Shown: piece after piece, positions 41,161 to 49,856 of the stretch
Layout of the letters: each line of letters opens with the position of its first letter
Numbering within the stretch: position 1 is the stretch's first letter
DNA from: Flavobacterium sp. LC2016-23
GTDB lineage: Bacteria; Bacteroidota; Bacteroidia; Flavobacteriales; Flavobacteriaceae
Assembly: GCF_009674775.1 (NCBI RefSeq)
Contig: NZ_WKKE01000002.1
Coordinates: 1-64,000, forward strand
Direction: 5' to 3'
Length of the DNA: 64,000 nt
Notes under the pieces: model-generated
What the model saw: the letters and a program-made list of their open reading frames with translations, nothing else
Told to the model about the DNA's origin: nothing
Databases searched by the model: none
Position numbers and translations under genes: made by a program

Positions 41161-42489
41161 TTATATTTTAGAAAGATTGAATGATTGTGATAATTGTCCT
41201 GATACTGACAGTAATTCGTAATATTTTTGAATAATGGCTGCTTTAGATAAAGCAGTGTTTATTTTCGCATTTAGTTGTTCTACATCAGCTTCAACCAAGT
41301 CATTGGTGTCCGATAAACCATTATCAAATTTGTCTTTTACAAGCCTGTAGTTTTCTTCTGCCTGCTGAAGTGCTTCGTCATAAACAACGCTCTGGTTGAT
41401 CGCTAAGCTGTAATCTTCAATAGATTTCTGAACTTCTACTTTGATTCGGTCTGTCATAATAGCTTCCGTGTTTTTTACTTCCAGAGCTTTGCTTTCAGCC
41501 TCACGTACATGAGCACTGTTTTTCAGGATTCCGGATAAGTCATATCTTAGACCAACCCCAAAATTCATGGCGTATTTTACCGTAATAAAATCTTTAAGGT
41601 CTAAAGCCGTATAGCCACCCAATAAGGCAAGAGAAGGATAATAGCCTGATTTTGCGACTCTAATGCTGGCCTCACTGGCTTTTTGCTGGAAACGAATCGC
41701 TTCTAAATCTTTTCTGCTTTCAAGCGCTAAAGCATCTGAAGTAGGTGCATTAGTAGTTTTTAAATTGAAGAAATCAGATTCATTCACCTGAAGTTTTACG
41801 GTAGGATCTAATTTTAACAGGGTAGTCAGGTAAAAATTGATGTTATTGAGGTTGTTGTTCGCTTCATCAATCGACAATTTCGTTTTAGAAACCAATAACT
41901 GCGCTTTCAGTAAATCATTTCTCGGAATGATTCCGTTTTTCTCCAGTTCCGTAAAATCAGTTACACGCTGTTGCGCCTGTTTTTGATTTTCGTTTAAAAG
42001 ATCTAATGTTTTTTGTGCTTTGTATAAAGCAGTGTAATAGGTAATCACACGTAAAGCGACATCTTCTTTGGTTTTAGCGGCATTTGCACTTTCGGCCTCA
42101 TAAAGATTATCGTAAGCTTCAATACTGCTCTGGATTTTAAATCCTGAAAAAATCGGAAGACTCAGATTCGCCATACCAAACATGGCACGATCCGGAGAAG
42201 CCATTGGTTCTGCACTTGCTTCGTCATTGTGCATGTCGATGGAAGCTTTTGTTAACCTTTGGTACTGCCCTTGAATTTTCAAATCAGGATATTGGTTGTT
42301 TTTAACCGTTTGTAACTCATACTTTTTTGTGTTTACCCTAGTGTTGGCAAGAGTAACTTCGTTACTTTTTTCCCAGGCCAGTTTAACGGCTTCGTCTAAG
42401 GTTAAACTTGTTTTTTCTTGTGCTTCTATTGATGATATTCCGATAAAGAAAATCCCAAAGAGCATTAATTGACTAATTTTCATAAACAA
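41161..42489 (-). CDS. TolC family outer-membrane efflux protein
   Basis: The 442-residue protein has a signal peptide (ISQLMLFGIFFIGISSIEAQ) and two repeats of the outer-membrane factor domain, each with long helices (EAVKLAWEKSNEVTLANTRV; EAESKALEVKNTEAIMTDRI). It forms the exit duct for the EmrAB-type pump. Its start overlaps the end of the TetR gene by 17 bases. Confidence 0.93.
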   Translation of the reverse strand: MFMKISQLMLFGIFFIGISSIEAQEKTSLTLDEAVKLAWEKSNEVTLANTRVNTKKYELQTVKNNQYPDLKIQGQYQRLTKASIDMHNDEASAEPMASPDRAMFGMANLSLPIFSGFKIQSSIEAYDNLYEAESANAAKTKEDVALRVITYYTALYKAQKTLDLLNENQKQAQQRVTDFTELEKNGIIPRNDLLKAQLLVSKTKLSIDEANNNLNNINFYLTTLLKLDPTVKLQVNESDFFNLKTTNAPTSDALALESRKDLEAIRFQQKASEASIRVAKSGYYPSLALLGGYTALDLKDFITVKYAMNFGVGLRYDLSGILKNSAHVREAESKALEVKNTEAIMTDRIKVEVQKSIEDYSLAINQSVVYDEALQQAEENYRLVKDKFDNGLSDTNDLVEADVEQLNAKINTALSKAAIIQKYYELLSVSGQLSQSFNLSKI

Positions 42490-43102
42490 GTAGCGCTTTT
42501 ATAGTTTGTTGAATGTGCTTTGTAAGACTGTTTTTAATGTAATCGTTGTATAACGTTTCTGTATTTAAATTTAAAAGCTCCTCAAAGAAAGGTTTATTCA
42601 TATGAAAATGAAAAAAAGTTCCCATTATCGTTGGAGTAATCAACGGAATAATAACATCTTTCCTGAAAATCCCTTTTGACTGGCCTTCTTTAACGATTGT
42701 TTCAAGCGATTTTAAATTCCCTTTTTTTAATTCGGTGAAAGCGGCAAGATTTTCTTCTCTCTTTTTAGAAGTAAGTTCAAAATGTAAGATTCTGTAAATC
42801 CCTCTGTTACAATTAATTCGGTTAATGTAAATTTCGATTAATTTATTGACTTTATCAAGAGGTTCCAGATTTTCATGCAATAAAAGTTCGATTTGCAGTT
42901 TTAAGTCAGAAGTTTTGTATAGAAGTAAAGCCTCCAGTAATCTTTCTTTAGAACCAAAATAATACGAAACCATGGCAATATTAATTTTTGCCATTTTCGA
43001 TATATCCCGTATGGATGTACCCTCAAATCCTTTCTCGGAAAATAGCTTCTCCGCGACCTCAAGGATCTGAATTTTTTTATCGTTTAATTCGACTTTAGAC
43101 AT
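42473..43102 (-). CDS. TetR family repressor of the efflux operon
   Basis: The protein has 209 residues from the ATG at 43102 (MSKVELNDKK). The upstream in-frame alternative is a TTG inside the promoter region. The helix-turn-helix is FSEKGFEGTSIRDISKMAKI, then NIAMVSYYFGSKERL. The C-terminal domain resembles TetR_C of pump regulators. It is the first gene of the tetR-tolC-emrA-emrB operon and a 39-bp palindrome overlaps its promoter, so it most likely represses its own operon. Confidence 0.92.
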   Translation of the reverse strand: MSKVELNDKKIQILEVAEKLFSEKGFEGTSIRDISKMAKINIAMVSYYFGSKERLLEALLLYKTSDLKLQIELLLHENLEPLDKVNKLIEIYINRINCNRGIYRILHFELTSKKREENLAAFTELKKGNLKSLETIVKEGQSKGIFRKDVIIPLITPTIMGTFFHFHMNKPFFEELLNLNTETLYNDYIKNSLTKHIQQTIKALLVYEN

Positions 43103-43123
43103 GGTATCATTTATAATCGGGTA

Positions 43124-43164
43124 CAAAATTAAACAAGCGTTTAATTTAAACGCTTGTTTAATTT
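43124..43164 (-). promoter_or_regulatory. 39-bp palindromic operator over the efflux operon promoter
   Basis: AAATTAAACAAGCGTTTAA (43126-43144), one base, then its perfect reverse complement (43146-43164). The reverse-strand -7 box TAATTTTG (43124-43131) overlaps one end, so binding would prevent transcription. Confidence 0.9.
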
Positions 43165-43165
43165 A

Positions 43166-43226
43166 TTTTTAACACAATATTAACAGAAAACCATGTAGTT
43201 GCCTTAAGATAATATTGTGTTAAAAA
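43166..43226. repeat. 17-bp inverted repeat between toxin gene and efflux promoter
   Basis: TTTTTAACACAATATTA (43166-43182) and its perfect complement TAATATTGTGTTAAAAA (43210-43226) with a 27-base loop. It can form a long AT-rich hairpin that may end the toxin-antitoxin transcript. It could also be the trace of a small mobile element. Confidence 0.75.
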
Positions 43227-43246
43227 AATAATTAGGAAAGAAAGGA

Positions 43247-43564
43247 TTATTTTCCTGAAGAAAGCTTTTGAGGATTTTGTCTTGTATCAAAAATAGTAGA
43301 TACAAATACGATCTGCCGGACTTCATCAATCCAATAAATAATTTTGTAATTTTTAAAAACTATATATCTGAAATCTTCGATTCTTTCAGATAAAAGGGCT
43401 TCTTTTTGTCCGCCATAAGCGTTGATTTCCAGGGATAGCGAACTGTCAATTATACCATTTACTAAATCTTGTGAAACTCTTATCCCAGCTTTGAATTTGT
43501 AATATTCAAAAATATCTTCAAGTTTATTTTCTGCAAATTGAGTCCAATAAACAGTTAGCCCCAT
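43247..43564 (-). CDS. ParE/RelE family toxin
   Basis: The 105-residue protein has the RelE/ParE fold pattern: VYWTQFAENKLEDIFEYY at the start, IEDFRYIVFKNYKIIYWID and FVSTIFDTRQNPQKL at the end. Family toxins either poison gyrase (ParE) or cut mRNA on ribosomes (RelE); the sequence favours ParE-like but does not decide. It overlaps the antitoxin gene by 10 bases. Confidence 0.88.
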   Translation of the reverse strand: MGLTVYWTQFAENKLEDIFEYYKFKAGIRVSQDLVNGIIDSSLSLEINAYGGQKEALLSERIEDFRYIVFKNYKIIYWIDEVRQIVFVSTIFDTRQNPQKLSSGK

Positions 43565-43797
43565 TTTTGAATTTTAGATTTTAAGTCTTTTCCAGATACA
43601 ATTCTTGCATTTCTGGCATCATCTAAGGATTGATCAATTTCTTTATTAAATTGTTCAATATTCATTGATTTCATTTCCTGATCTAAAAGTTCAACTTTTT
43701 GTTTATGAAGCAAGTTTTCAAGATCAATGACTATTTCTTCACTTTGAAGTCTTAGAAATTCCTGAACGAAAGATATTTTGCGGGCTTCTAAATCCAT
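43555..43797 (-). CDS. Antitoxin of the ParE/RelE module
   Basis: The 80-residue charged helical protein (MDLEARKISFVQEFLRLQSE; FNKEIDQSLDDARNAR) has no obvious DNA-binding motif. It is encoded directly upstream of, and overlapping, a ParE/RelE toxin, which is the standard antitoxin position. A reverse-strand -7 box TACATTTG (43814-43821) lies 16 bases before its ATG. Confidence 0.82.
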   Translation of the reverse strand: MDLEARKISFVQEFLRLQSEEIVIDLENLLHKQKVELLDQEMKSMNIEQFNKEIDQSLDDARNARIVSGKDLKSKIQKWG

Positions 43798-43813
43798 GAT
43801 AATTGATTTTATT

Positions 43814-43821
43814 CAAATGTA
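43814..43821 (-). promoter_or_regulatory. -7 promoter element of the toxin-antitoxin operon
   Basis: On the reverse strand this is TACATTTG, 16 bases before the antitoxin start. Confidence 0.65.
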
Positions 43822-43845
43822 CAAAATAATTGTAAATGTTGTTGG

Positions 43846-44607
43846 TTATCGGATCCCTCCAACAAATTCCGAAATTTTGCCAGAACCACTTTCACTCAAA
43901 TGTTTAATAAAAGCACTCCCGATAATAGCGCCTTTGGCAAATTTGGTGGCCTGGTTAAAAGTCTCCTTATTCGAAATTCCGAAACCAATGATTTGTGGAT
44001 TTTTCAGGTTCATGCCTGCAATTCTTTCGAAATAATCTTCCTGAACATTTCCAAAACCGGATTGAGACCCCGTAACACTTGCCGAACTTACCATATAAAT
44101 AAAGCCGTTTGAAACACTGTCGATAAAACGAATGCGCTCGTCTGACGTTTGCGGGGTAATCAAAAATACGTTTATTAAACCGTATTTATCGAAAATAGCT
44201 TTGTATTCGTCTGCATAAACATCAACCGGAAGATCCGGAATAATTAAGCCGTCGATACCGATTTCAGCACATTTTTTGCAGAATGCCTCAATGCCGTATT
44301 GTAACATCGGATTGAAATAGCCCATAATGATCAACGGGATTTTTACGCTTTCGCGAATGTCTTTCAACTGATCAAAAAGGATTTGTGTTGTCATTCCGTT
44401 GTGCAGCGCCTGTGTTGAACTCGCCTGAATTGTTGGTCCGTCTGCCAGAGGATCGCTGAAAGGTAAACCAATTTCAATTAAATCCACTCCGTTTTTTTCT
44501 AAGTCCTGAATGATTTGAACCGTATCGTTTAAATTAGGATATCCCGCCGAAAAATAAATAGAAAGGATCTTTTTATCTTCCTGTAATTTTTGAGTTATTC
44601 TGTTCAT
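43846..44607 (-). CDS. trpA: Tryptophan synthase alpha chain
   Basis: The 253-residue TIM-barrel enzyme splits indole-3-glycerol phosphate to indole. The catalytic Glu is in DLIEIGLPFSDPLADGP and the catalytic Asp in GLIIPDLPVDVY. It is the last gene of the trp operon and is separated from trpB by two unrelated genes, which is unusual because alpha and beta usually adjoin. Confidence 0.97.
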   Translation of the reverse strand: MNRITQKLQEDKKILSIYFSAGYPNLNDTVQIIQDLEKNGVDLIEIGLPFSDPLADGPTIQASSTQALHNGMTTQILFDQLKDIRESVKIPLIIMGYFNPMLQYGIEAFCKKCAEIGIDGLIIPDLPVDVYADEYKAIFDKYGLINVFLITPQTSDERIRFIDSVSNGFIYMVSSASVTGSQSGFGNVQEDYFERIAGMNLKNPQIIGFGISNKETFNQATKFAKGAIIGSAFIKHLSESGSGKISEFVGGIR

Positions 44608-44746
44608 TTTATATTTTTTATTTGCTCCCGACAGGTTTTTAACCTTACAGGGTAATTATTTATTTTTTTGCCACAGATTAAAATATTTTAATGATCTTTT
44701 GAGAATTTAATCTGTGAGAATCTGTGTAATCAGTGGCATTCTTTTT
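44608..44746. repeat. Repeat-containing gap before trpA
   Basis: CCACAGATTAAA and AATCTGTG...AATCAGTGG are inverted partners (44672-44737). Related TCTGTGTAATCAGTGGC-type words occur at 10165 and 37296. No gene is seen. Confidence 0.55.
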
Positions 44747-45484
44747 CTAATTGATAATGACCTGACTCGTCCAGTTATCATTTTGATTTTCTACAATTAA
44801 AAGTCCGGAATCCGAATCGTTCATTTGTGCAACCAGTTCTCCTTTGTTGTTCCAGAACGCACTTTTTCCGCCTGAAGGATAACCCCATGATTCGCCGCTG
44901 AAATTAGACATCAGAACATTCATTTTATGTTTTTGGGCATAACTTTGTAAATCACGGTACGCATTTGGAATCCCGTTTGGCGAAAAGAAAATACTGGCGA
45001 TATAAATCGAAGTTTCATTTTGACCAGCGTTTTCAGCATGCAGCGGATTGTCTATATCAGCGCAAATGGCAAATGAAATTTTCTGGTCTTCAATCGTAAT
45101 CATCGGATTATAATCAAAGGAAGGCTGGAAAAACTCATCTTCCCCTTCATGCAAAAATTGTTTGGTATATATCGAAACCGAATTATCGGGAAAAATAATA
45201 AATTCACCGATATACAATTCTGATTCATTCTGAATGGGAGCACCCGCAACAATGGTGATATTATAATCGACTGCCAGTTCTTTTAAATGGTCTATCCTGT
45301 AATCGTCTTTTGTAAAGGCCAATTCCGCTGCATTTTCTCTTTCGTAACCTGTAATCGACAATTCCGGAAACACAATTAAATTGGCGCCTTTTTCTGCAGC
45401 CAGTCCGATCAAACGATAATGATCCAATAAATTAGAGGCTATATCTCCACGTTTTGGTTTTGTTTGTGCTGCTGCTAAAATCAT
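44747..45484 (-). CDS. Carbon-nitrogen hydrolase (nitrilase superfamily), guest in trp operon
   Basis: The protein has 245 residues with catalytic E41 (FPELSITGYE), K108 (YTKQFLHE) and C141 (FAICADI). It is clearly paralogous to the enzyme at 26868-27629, sharing the opening AAQTKPKRGDI pattern and all triad positions. It sits between trpB and trpA with no evident role in tryptophan synthesis. Substrate unknown. Confidence 0.9.
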   Translation of the reverse strand: MILAAAQTKPKRGDIASNLLDHYRLIGLAAEKGANLIVFPELSITGYERENAAELAFTKDDYRIDHLKELAVDYNITIVAGAPIQNESELYIGEFIIFPDNSVSIYTKQFLHEGEDEFFQPSFDYNPMITIEDQKISFAICADIDNPLHAENAGQNETSIYIASIFFSPNGIPNAYRDLQSYAQKHKMNVLMSNFSGESWGYPSGGKSAFWNNKGELVAQMNDSDSGLLIVENQNDNWTSQVIIN

Positions 45485-45531
45485 TATGATGTATTATTTT
45501 TTAGTATTTATGGGTTGAGGTTTCTCGATCT

Positions 45532-45849
45532 TTAACTTTCAATGTAAATCCATGCCGTTACGCCAGATTTCAGTTTGATCTGAACTCTTTTGTAGGCATT
45601 CGATTCGAATAAATCTGCTTTTGCCAGATCTTTACTGGATATCGTATACACAATTCCTTTGATAAAATCGGAAGTATTTTCGCTGGGCATGGCTACAAAA
45701 TAATCTGTCATTCCAAATTCTTCCTCTATTTTTAAATCCTTTAGTTTATAACCTGTCAGCTGGTCCGGTGTTCCGGGCAAAATCTTATTAAAAACCTGCA
45801 TCTGAATTTCTTTTGACTGTAATGTTCCGTAAGAAAATAGCTGTTCCAT
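45532..45849 (-). CDS. Gamma-glutamylcyclotransferase (AIG2) family protein, guest in trp operon
   Basis: The 105-residue protein begins with the substrate-loop motif FSYGTLQ and continues KGIVYTISSKDLAKADLFES with the catalytic-type Glu. The family cyclises gamma-glutamyl amines. Specificity cannot be told. It is transcribed with trpB upstream and the nitrilase gene downstream. Confidence 0.85.
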   Translation of the reverse strand: MEQLFSYGTLQSKEIQMQVFNKILPGTPDQLTGYKLKDLKIEEEFGMTDYFVAMPSENTSDFIKGIVYTISSKDLAKADLFESNAYKRVQIKLKSGVTAWIYIES

Positions 45850-45904
45850 AAATATTGTTTTGTGTTGTTACTGGTCTGCAATGACGCCCAAATTACAATT
45901 TTTA

Positions 45905-47086
45905 TTATAATTTAAAATATTCGATATAATTGTCTAAATCTTTGTCACCACGTCCCGAAAGACTGATGACCACGACATCTGTTGGTTTGAATTTTTTCTG
46001 GTCCAGAACGGCAAAGGCATGCGCGCTCTCGATCGCCGGAATAATTCCTTCTAGTTTTGTCAGTTGTAAACCGGCATTCATCGCTTCATCATCGGTTACG
46101 GAGAAGAATTCCCCACGGCCCGTTTGTGCCAAATGTGCATGCATTGGTCCGACTCCCGGATAATCAAGACCTGCGGAAATAGAGTAGGGCTCTGTAATTT
46201 GTCCGTCCGGGGTCTGCATCAAAAGTGTTTTGCAACCGTGAATGACACCGACTTTCCCTAACTTACTTGTGGCAGCACTATGACCACTGTTGACGCCTTT
46301 TCCGGCAGCTTCGACAGCAATGATGCCCACTTCAGTCTCGTGTAAAAAATGATAAAAAGTTCCCGCTGCGTTACTTCCGCCACCGATACAGGCGACGACG
46401 TAATCCGGGTTTTCGCGTCCTTCTTTTTCTTTCAGCTGCCATTTGATTTCTTCTGAGATAATACTCTGGAAACGGGTGACCATGTCCGGATAAGGATGTG
46501 GTCCAATTGCAGATCCGATAATATAATGCGTATCAACCGGATTGTTAATCCAGTCACGGATGGCTTCGTTTGTAGCATCTTTTAAGGTTCTTGAACCTGA
46601 AAGTGCCGGACGAACTTCTGCGCCTAACATTTTCATTCTAGCCACATTCGGAGCCTGGCGTGCAATGTCAATTTCACCCATGTACACAATGCACTTCAGT
46701 CCCATTAAGGCACAAACCGTTGCTGTTGCCACACCATGCTGACCTGCACCGGTCTCTGCAATAATTCTTTTTTTGCCCAGACGTTTGGCAACGAGTATTT
46801 GTCCGATAGTGTTGTTGACTTTATGTGCTCCCGTGTGGTTTAGGTCTTCTCTTTTCAGGTAGACTTTGGTATTGTATTTTTCAGACAGACGCTTGGCGAA
46901 ATATAGCGGGCTTGGACGGCCAACGTAATCTTTTAGTAATTGGTTAAATTCTGCTTTGAAATCGGGCTCAGCGATGATTTTTAAATATTGCTGGCGTAAC
47001 TCTTCTACATTCGGATACAGCATTTCGGGAATGTAAGCTCCTCCAAATTCGCCGTAGTATCCTTTTTCGTTAACATTATAGTTCAT
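45905..47086 (-). CDS. trpB: Tryptophan synthase beta chain
   Basis: The 393-residue PLP enzyme condenses indole and serine to tryptophan. The PLP lysine is K89 in HTGAHKVNN. The phosphate-binding loop is GGGSNAAG, and the N-terminal GYYGEFGGAYIPEML is typical of TrpB1. It starts 3 bases after trpF. Confidence 0.98.
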   Translation of the reverse strand: MNYNVNEKGYYGEFGGAYIPEMLYPNVEELRQQYLKIIAEPDFKAEFNQLLKDYVGRPSPLYFAKRLSEKYNTKVYLKREDLNHTGAHKVNNTIGQILVAKRLGKKRIIAETGAGQHGVATATVCALMGLKCIVYMGEIDIARQAPNVARMKMLGAEVRPALSGSRTLKDATNEAIRDWINNPVDTHYIIGSAIGPHPYPDMVTRFQSIISEEIKWQLKEKEGRENPDYVVACIGGGSNAAGTFYHFLHETEVGIIAVEAAGKGVNSGHSAATSKLGKVGVIHGCKTLLMQTPDGQITEPYSISAGLDYPGVGPMHAHLAQTGRGEFFSVTDDEAMNAGLQLTKLEGIIPAIESAHAFAVLDQKKFKPTDVVVISLSGRGDKDLDNYIEYFKL

Positions 47087-47089
47087 AAT

Positions 47090-47758
47090 TTATTTGTTTT
47101 TTATTTCCTGGAGGCGGGCACGTACAGCTGCACTGGCGTGTGTCTCTAGATATGCCTCTCTGCACAATTTTACATTTTTTAATCCGGGTTCCATCTCAAA
47201 TTTACTGTTTATATCAATGGCATAAATGGGTAATTTAAGATTTTTTATCAAAGGTATTTCATCCATTCCGATACCGCCGCTTAAGAAAAACGGTTTCCCG
47301 GATTTGTATTTTTCTAATATCGTCCAGTCGAAAGTTGTTCCGTTTCCGCCGGGTAATTTTCCTTTGGTATCGAATAAAAAATAATCACACAGTTTTTCAA
47401 AAGGAGTTAAAAGATCAAAATTAAAATCTTCTCCGACAGAAAAAACTTTTATGATTTCGACTTTCGCATCAATTTTGGCATCGATTTTCTTTTTTAGTTC
47501 CTGACAGAATTCAACGGATTCATTTCCATGCAGTTGGACAGCCTGTAAATGGTATTTATTGACTTTCGACATGATATAATCGACCCTTGCATCTACAAAA
47601 ACACCTGTTTTTTTGATTGTTTTGATCAGTTCCGGAATCGTTGCGTCAAAATAGCGAGCGGATTTTTCGTAGAAAATAAATCCCATATAGTCGGGCAGGA
47701 GCGCTCCTACTTCGAGAATATTATCGGGATATTTCATTCCGCATATTTTTAGTTTCAT
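47090..47758 (-). CDS. trpF: Phosphoribosylanthranilate isomerase
   Basis: The 222-residue TIM barrel has catalytic Cys in KLKICGMK and Asp in TGVFVDA, plus LQAVQLHGNES and PFFLSGGIG. A short extra C-terminal tail (AAVRARLQEIKNK) follows the usual end. It is 3 bases upstream of trpB. Confidence 0.96.
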   Translation of the reverse strand: MKLKICGMKYPDNILEVGALLPDYMGFIFYEKSARYFDATIPELIKTIKKTGVFVDARVDYIMSKVNKYHLQAVQLHGNESVEFCQELKKKIDAKIDAKVEIIKVFSVGEDFNFDLLTPFEKLCDYFLFDTKGKLPGGNGTTFDWTILEKYKSGKPFFLSGGIGMDEIPLIKNLKLPIYAIDINSKFEMEPGLKNVKLCREAYLETHASAAVRARLQEIKNK

Positions 47759-47761
47759 TTT

Positions 47762-47923
47762 TTTTTTTTTTGCTTTACGCTTTAAGCTGTAGGCTCTAGG
47801 CTAATTTTAATAATGTTGAAAAGGCTATAGGCAATAAGCTTTAAGCTTTAGGCTGTGGCAGTAGGTTAATTTGAATGCTGAGAAAAACTTTAAGCCTATA
47901 GCTTAAAGCTTAAAGCGTACAGC
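47762..47923. repeat. Inverted word-like repeats between trpC and trpF
   Basis: TTTACGCTTTAAGCTGTAGG, then CTCTAGGCT faces the inverted AGCCTATAGCTTAAAGCTTA, then AAGCGTACAGCC. A middle partial copy GCTATAGGCAATAAGCTTTA lies between. The repeat unit is a variant of GCTTTAAGCTNTAGGC. The 165-base gap has no gene and can fold into a large hairpin. Confidence 0.75.
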
Positions 47924-48703
47924 CTAAAGCTCTCTAATAAATTCCCTTGCGGCTTTTCCCGCATTATCGGTTTTCATGAAATTTTCTCCAATCAGGAAAC
48001 CGCTGTAACCGTAAGGTCTTAGTTCTGAAATGGCTTCAACTGATGAAATGCCGCTTTCGGAAACTTTTACAAATTCATCCGGAATCTGAGAGGCCAGTTG
48101 TTTGCTGAAATCCAGACTTACTTCGAAGGTTTTCAGGTTTCGGTTGTTCACGCCGATCATATCCAGCGTTGGCATAATCGATTTTTCTAACTCTTCCTTA
48201 TTGTGGACTTCCAGTAAAACTTCTAAACCTAGTTTTTTAGCGAATTCAGACAATGATTTGATTTCTTCGCGGGTTAAAACCGCTGCGATCAGTAAAATTA
48301 AATCGGCTCCAAAAGCTTTGGCTTCCAGAATCTGGTATTCGTCTACAATAAATTCTTTTCGCAAAAGCGGAATAGCTACAGAAGCTCTTGCCAAAAGTAA
48401 ATCGTCCAGTGAACCGCCAAAATACTTTCCGTCCGTTAAAACAGAAATTCCGCAGGCACCTGCACTTTCATATCCTTTTACCACTTCTTCAACCGTAAAA
48501 TTATGATTTATTACTGATTTTGAAGGCGAGCGGCGTTTGTGTTCTGCAATAATTCCGGTTTTGCTTTGTCTTAATTTTTGACTTAAAGAGATCGTCTTTC
48601 TTTCAAAAAATACCGAATTTTCCAATTGTGCAACCGGAATGATTGATTTCTTAAGGACAACTTCCCGTTGTTTATCGAAGATTATTTTATCTAAAATATT
48701 CAT
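47924..48703 (-). CDS. trpC: Indole-3-glycerol phosphate synthase
   Basis: The 259-residue TIM barrel has the catalytic KRRSPSK block (AEHKRRSPSKSVIN), LRKEFIVDEYQI, and VGVNNRNLKTF-type IGVNNRNLKTF. It closes the indole ring from CdRP. It is not fused to trpF, unlike E. coli. Repeat-filled gaps flank it on both sides. Confidence 0.97.
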   Translation of the reverse strand: MNILDKIIFDKQREVVLKKSIIPVAQLENSVFFERKTISLSQKLRQSKTGIIAEHKRRSPSKSVINHNFTVEEVVKGYESAGACGISVLTDGKYFGGSLDDLLLARASVAIPLLRKEFIVDEYQILEAKAFGADLILLIAAVLTREEIKSLSEFAKKLGLEVLLEVHNKEELEKSIMPTLDMIGVNNRNLKTFEVSLDFSKQLASQIPDEFVKVSESGISSVEAISELRPYGYSGFLIGENFMKTDNAGKAAREFIREL

Positions 48704-48713
48704 GATTTATTTT

Positions 48714-48772
48714 TTGTTTCAGGTTTCAGGTTTCAAGTTCCAACAACCTGAAACTTGAAACCTGAAACTATT
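48714..48772. repeat. Hairpin repeat between trpD and trpC
   Basis: GTTTCAGGTTTCAAGTT faces AACTTGAAACCTGAAAC across a short loop, giving a 17-bp perfect stem. A further GTTTCAGG copy precedes it. The word GTTTCAGG also occurs between trpE and the lipoprotein gene (51471-51488). Confidence 0.85.
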
Positions 48773-48775
48773 TTT

Positions 48776-49768
48776 TTACTTACTTAATTCTTTCAGTTTG
48801 TTTAATACTTTCAGTCCTTTTCCGGAGAAGAGACTTTCTTTCGCCTGTTTAAAACCTTCCTGTGGAGAGCATTTTGTTACCGTTGAAATCGCCATTGCTG
48901 CATTCGCACAAACCACATTGTTTTGGGCTTCGCTTCCTTTTCCGGAAATGATACTGGTAAACATTTCTGCTGACTCTTCGATGGTTCTTCCGCCTTCGAT
49001 CTCACTTTGGGCTAAAAGGCGAACATTAAAATCTTCCGGTTTTAACATCCCTTCCATAGTGCTGGTGATGATTTTTGTCGGACCGGTTAACGAAATTTCG
49101 TCATAACCGTCAAGCGAATGCAGGATCGTAAAATTCACATCGGTATTCTGGTATAAATAAGCATACATTCGGGCTAGTTCTAAATTGAAAACACCCACCA
49201 GCTGGTTTTTAGGAAACGACGGATTTACCATTGGCCCTAACATATTGAAGAATGTTTTTACGGCCAGTTCTTTTCTGATCGGGCCTACATTTTTCATTGC
49301 CGGGTGAAATAACGGTGCATGTAAAACGCAAATTCCGGCCTGATCGATACATCTTTCCAGAAACTCCGGATCATTGCTAAATTTGATGCCCATTTTTTCC
49401 ATGACATTGCTGGATCCGGAAATAGAGGAAACCCCGTAATTTCCGTGTTTGGCCACTTTTATTCCGGCTCCTGCAGCGATAAAGGAAGCTAGAGTCGAAA
49501 TGTTGAACGTATCTTTTCCGTCACCACCCGTTCCGCATAAATCGATAGTATTATAGGCTGATAGGTCTATGCGAATGCATAATTCTAATAAGGCTTCACG
49601 AAAACCCGAAAGTTCGTCGATCGTTATACTGCGCATCATAAACACAGTTAAAAAAGCCGAAATCTGACTTGGATTGTAGGCTCCGCTTGAGATATTAATC
49701 AATACGGTTTTTGCTTCTTCTTTGGTAAGCATTTCGTGATTGATTAATTTATTTAATATATTTTTCAT
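48776..49768 (-). CDS. trpD: Anthranilate phosphoribosyltransferase
   Basis: The 330-residue enzyme has the PRPP motif CGTGGDGKDTFNIST, KHGNYGVSSISGSSNVMEK, and HNVGPIRKELAVKTFFNMLG-type blocks. It attaches phosphoribose to anthranilate. It is separate from trpG, as is usual outside enterobacteria. Confidence 0.97.
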   Translation of the reverse strand: MKNILNKLINHEMLTKEEAKTVLINISSGAYNPSQISAFLTVFMMRSITIDELSGFREALLELCIRIDLSAYNTIDLCGTGGDGKDTFNISTLASFIAAGAGIKVAKHGNYGVSSISGSSNVMEKMGIKFSNDPEFLERCIDQAGICVLHAPLFHPAMKNVGPIRKELAVKTFFNMLGPMVNPSFPKNQLVGVFNLELARMYAYLYQNTDVNFTILHSLDGYDEISLTGPTKIITSTMEGMLKPEDFNVRLLAQSEIEGGRTIEESAEMFTSIISGKGSEAQNNVVCANAAMAISTVTKCSPQEGFKQAKESLFSGKGLKVLNKLKELSK

Positions 49769-49771
49769 TTT

Positions 49772-49853
49772 TTCTTTGAGGTTCTAAGTTGCTGAGAGGC
49801 TAAGGTTCTGAGTTTTCTGCTAAGACTGTAAACTGATACTAACACTGTCTGCT
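49772..49853. repeat. Word-like repeats between the GNAT gene and trpD
   Basis: AGGTTCTAAGTTGCTGAGAG, then GCTAAGGTTCTGAG, followed by ACTGTAAACTGATACTAACA. Two repeat families (the TTCTAAG family and the ACTGTRA family) lie side by side. Confidence 0.7.
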
Positions 49854-49856
49854 TTC

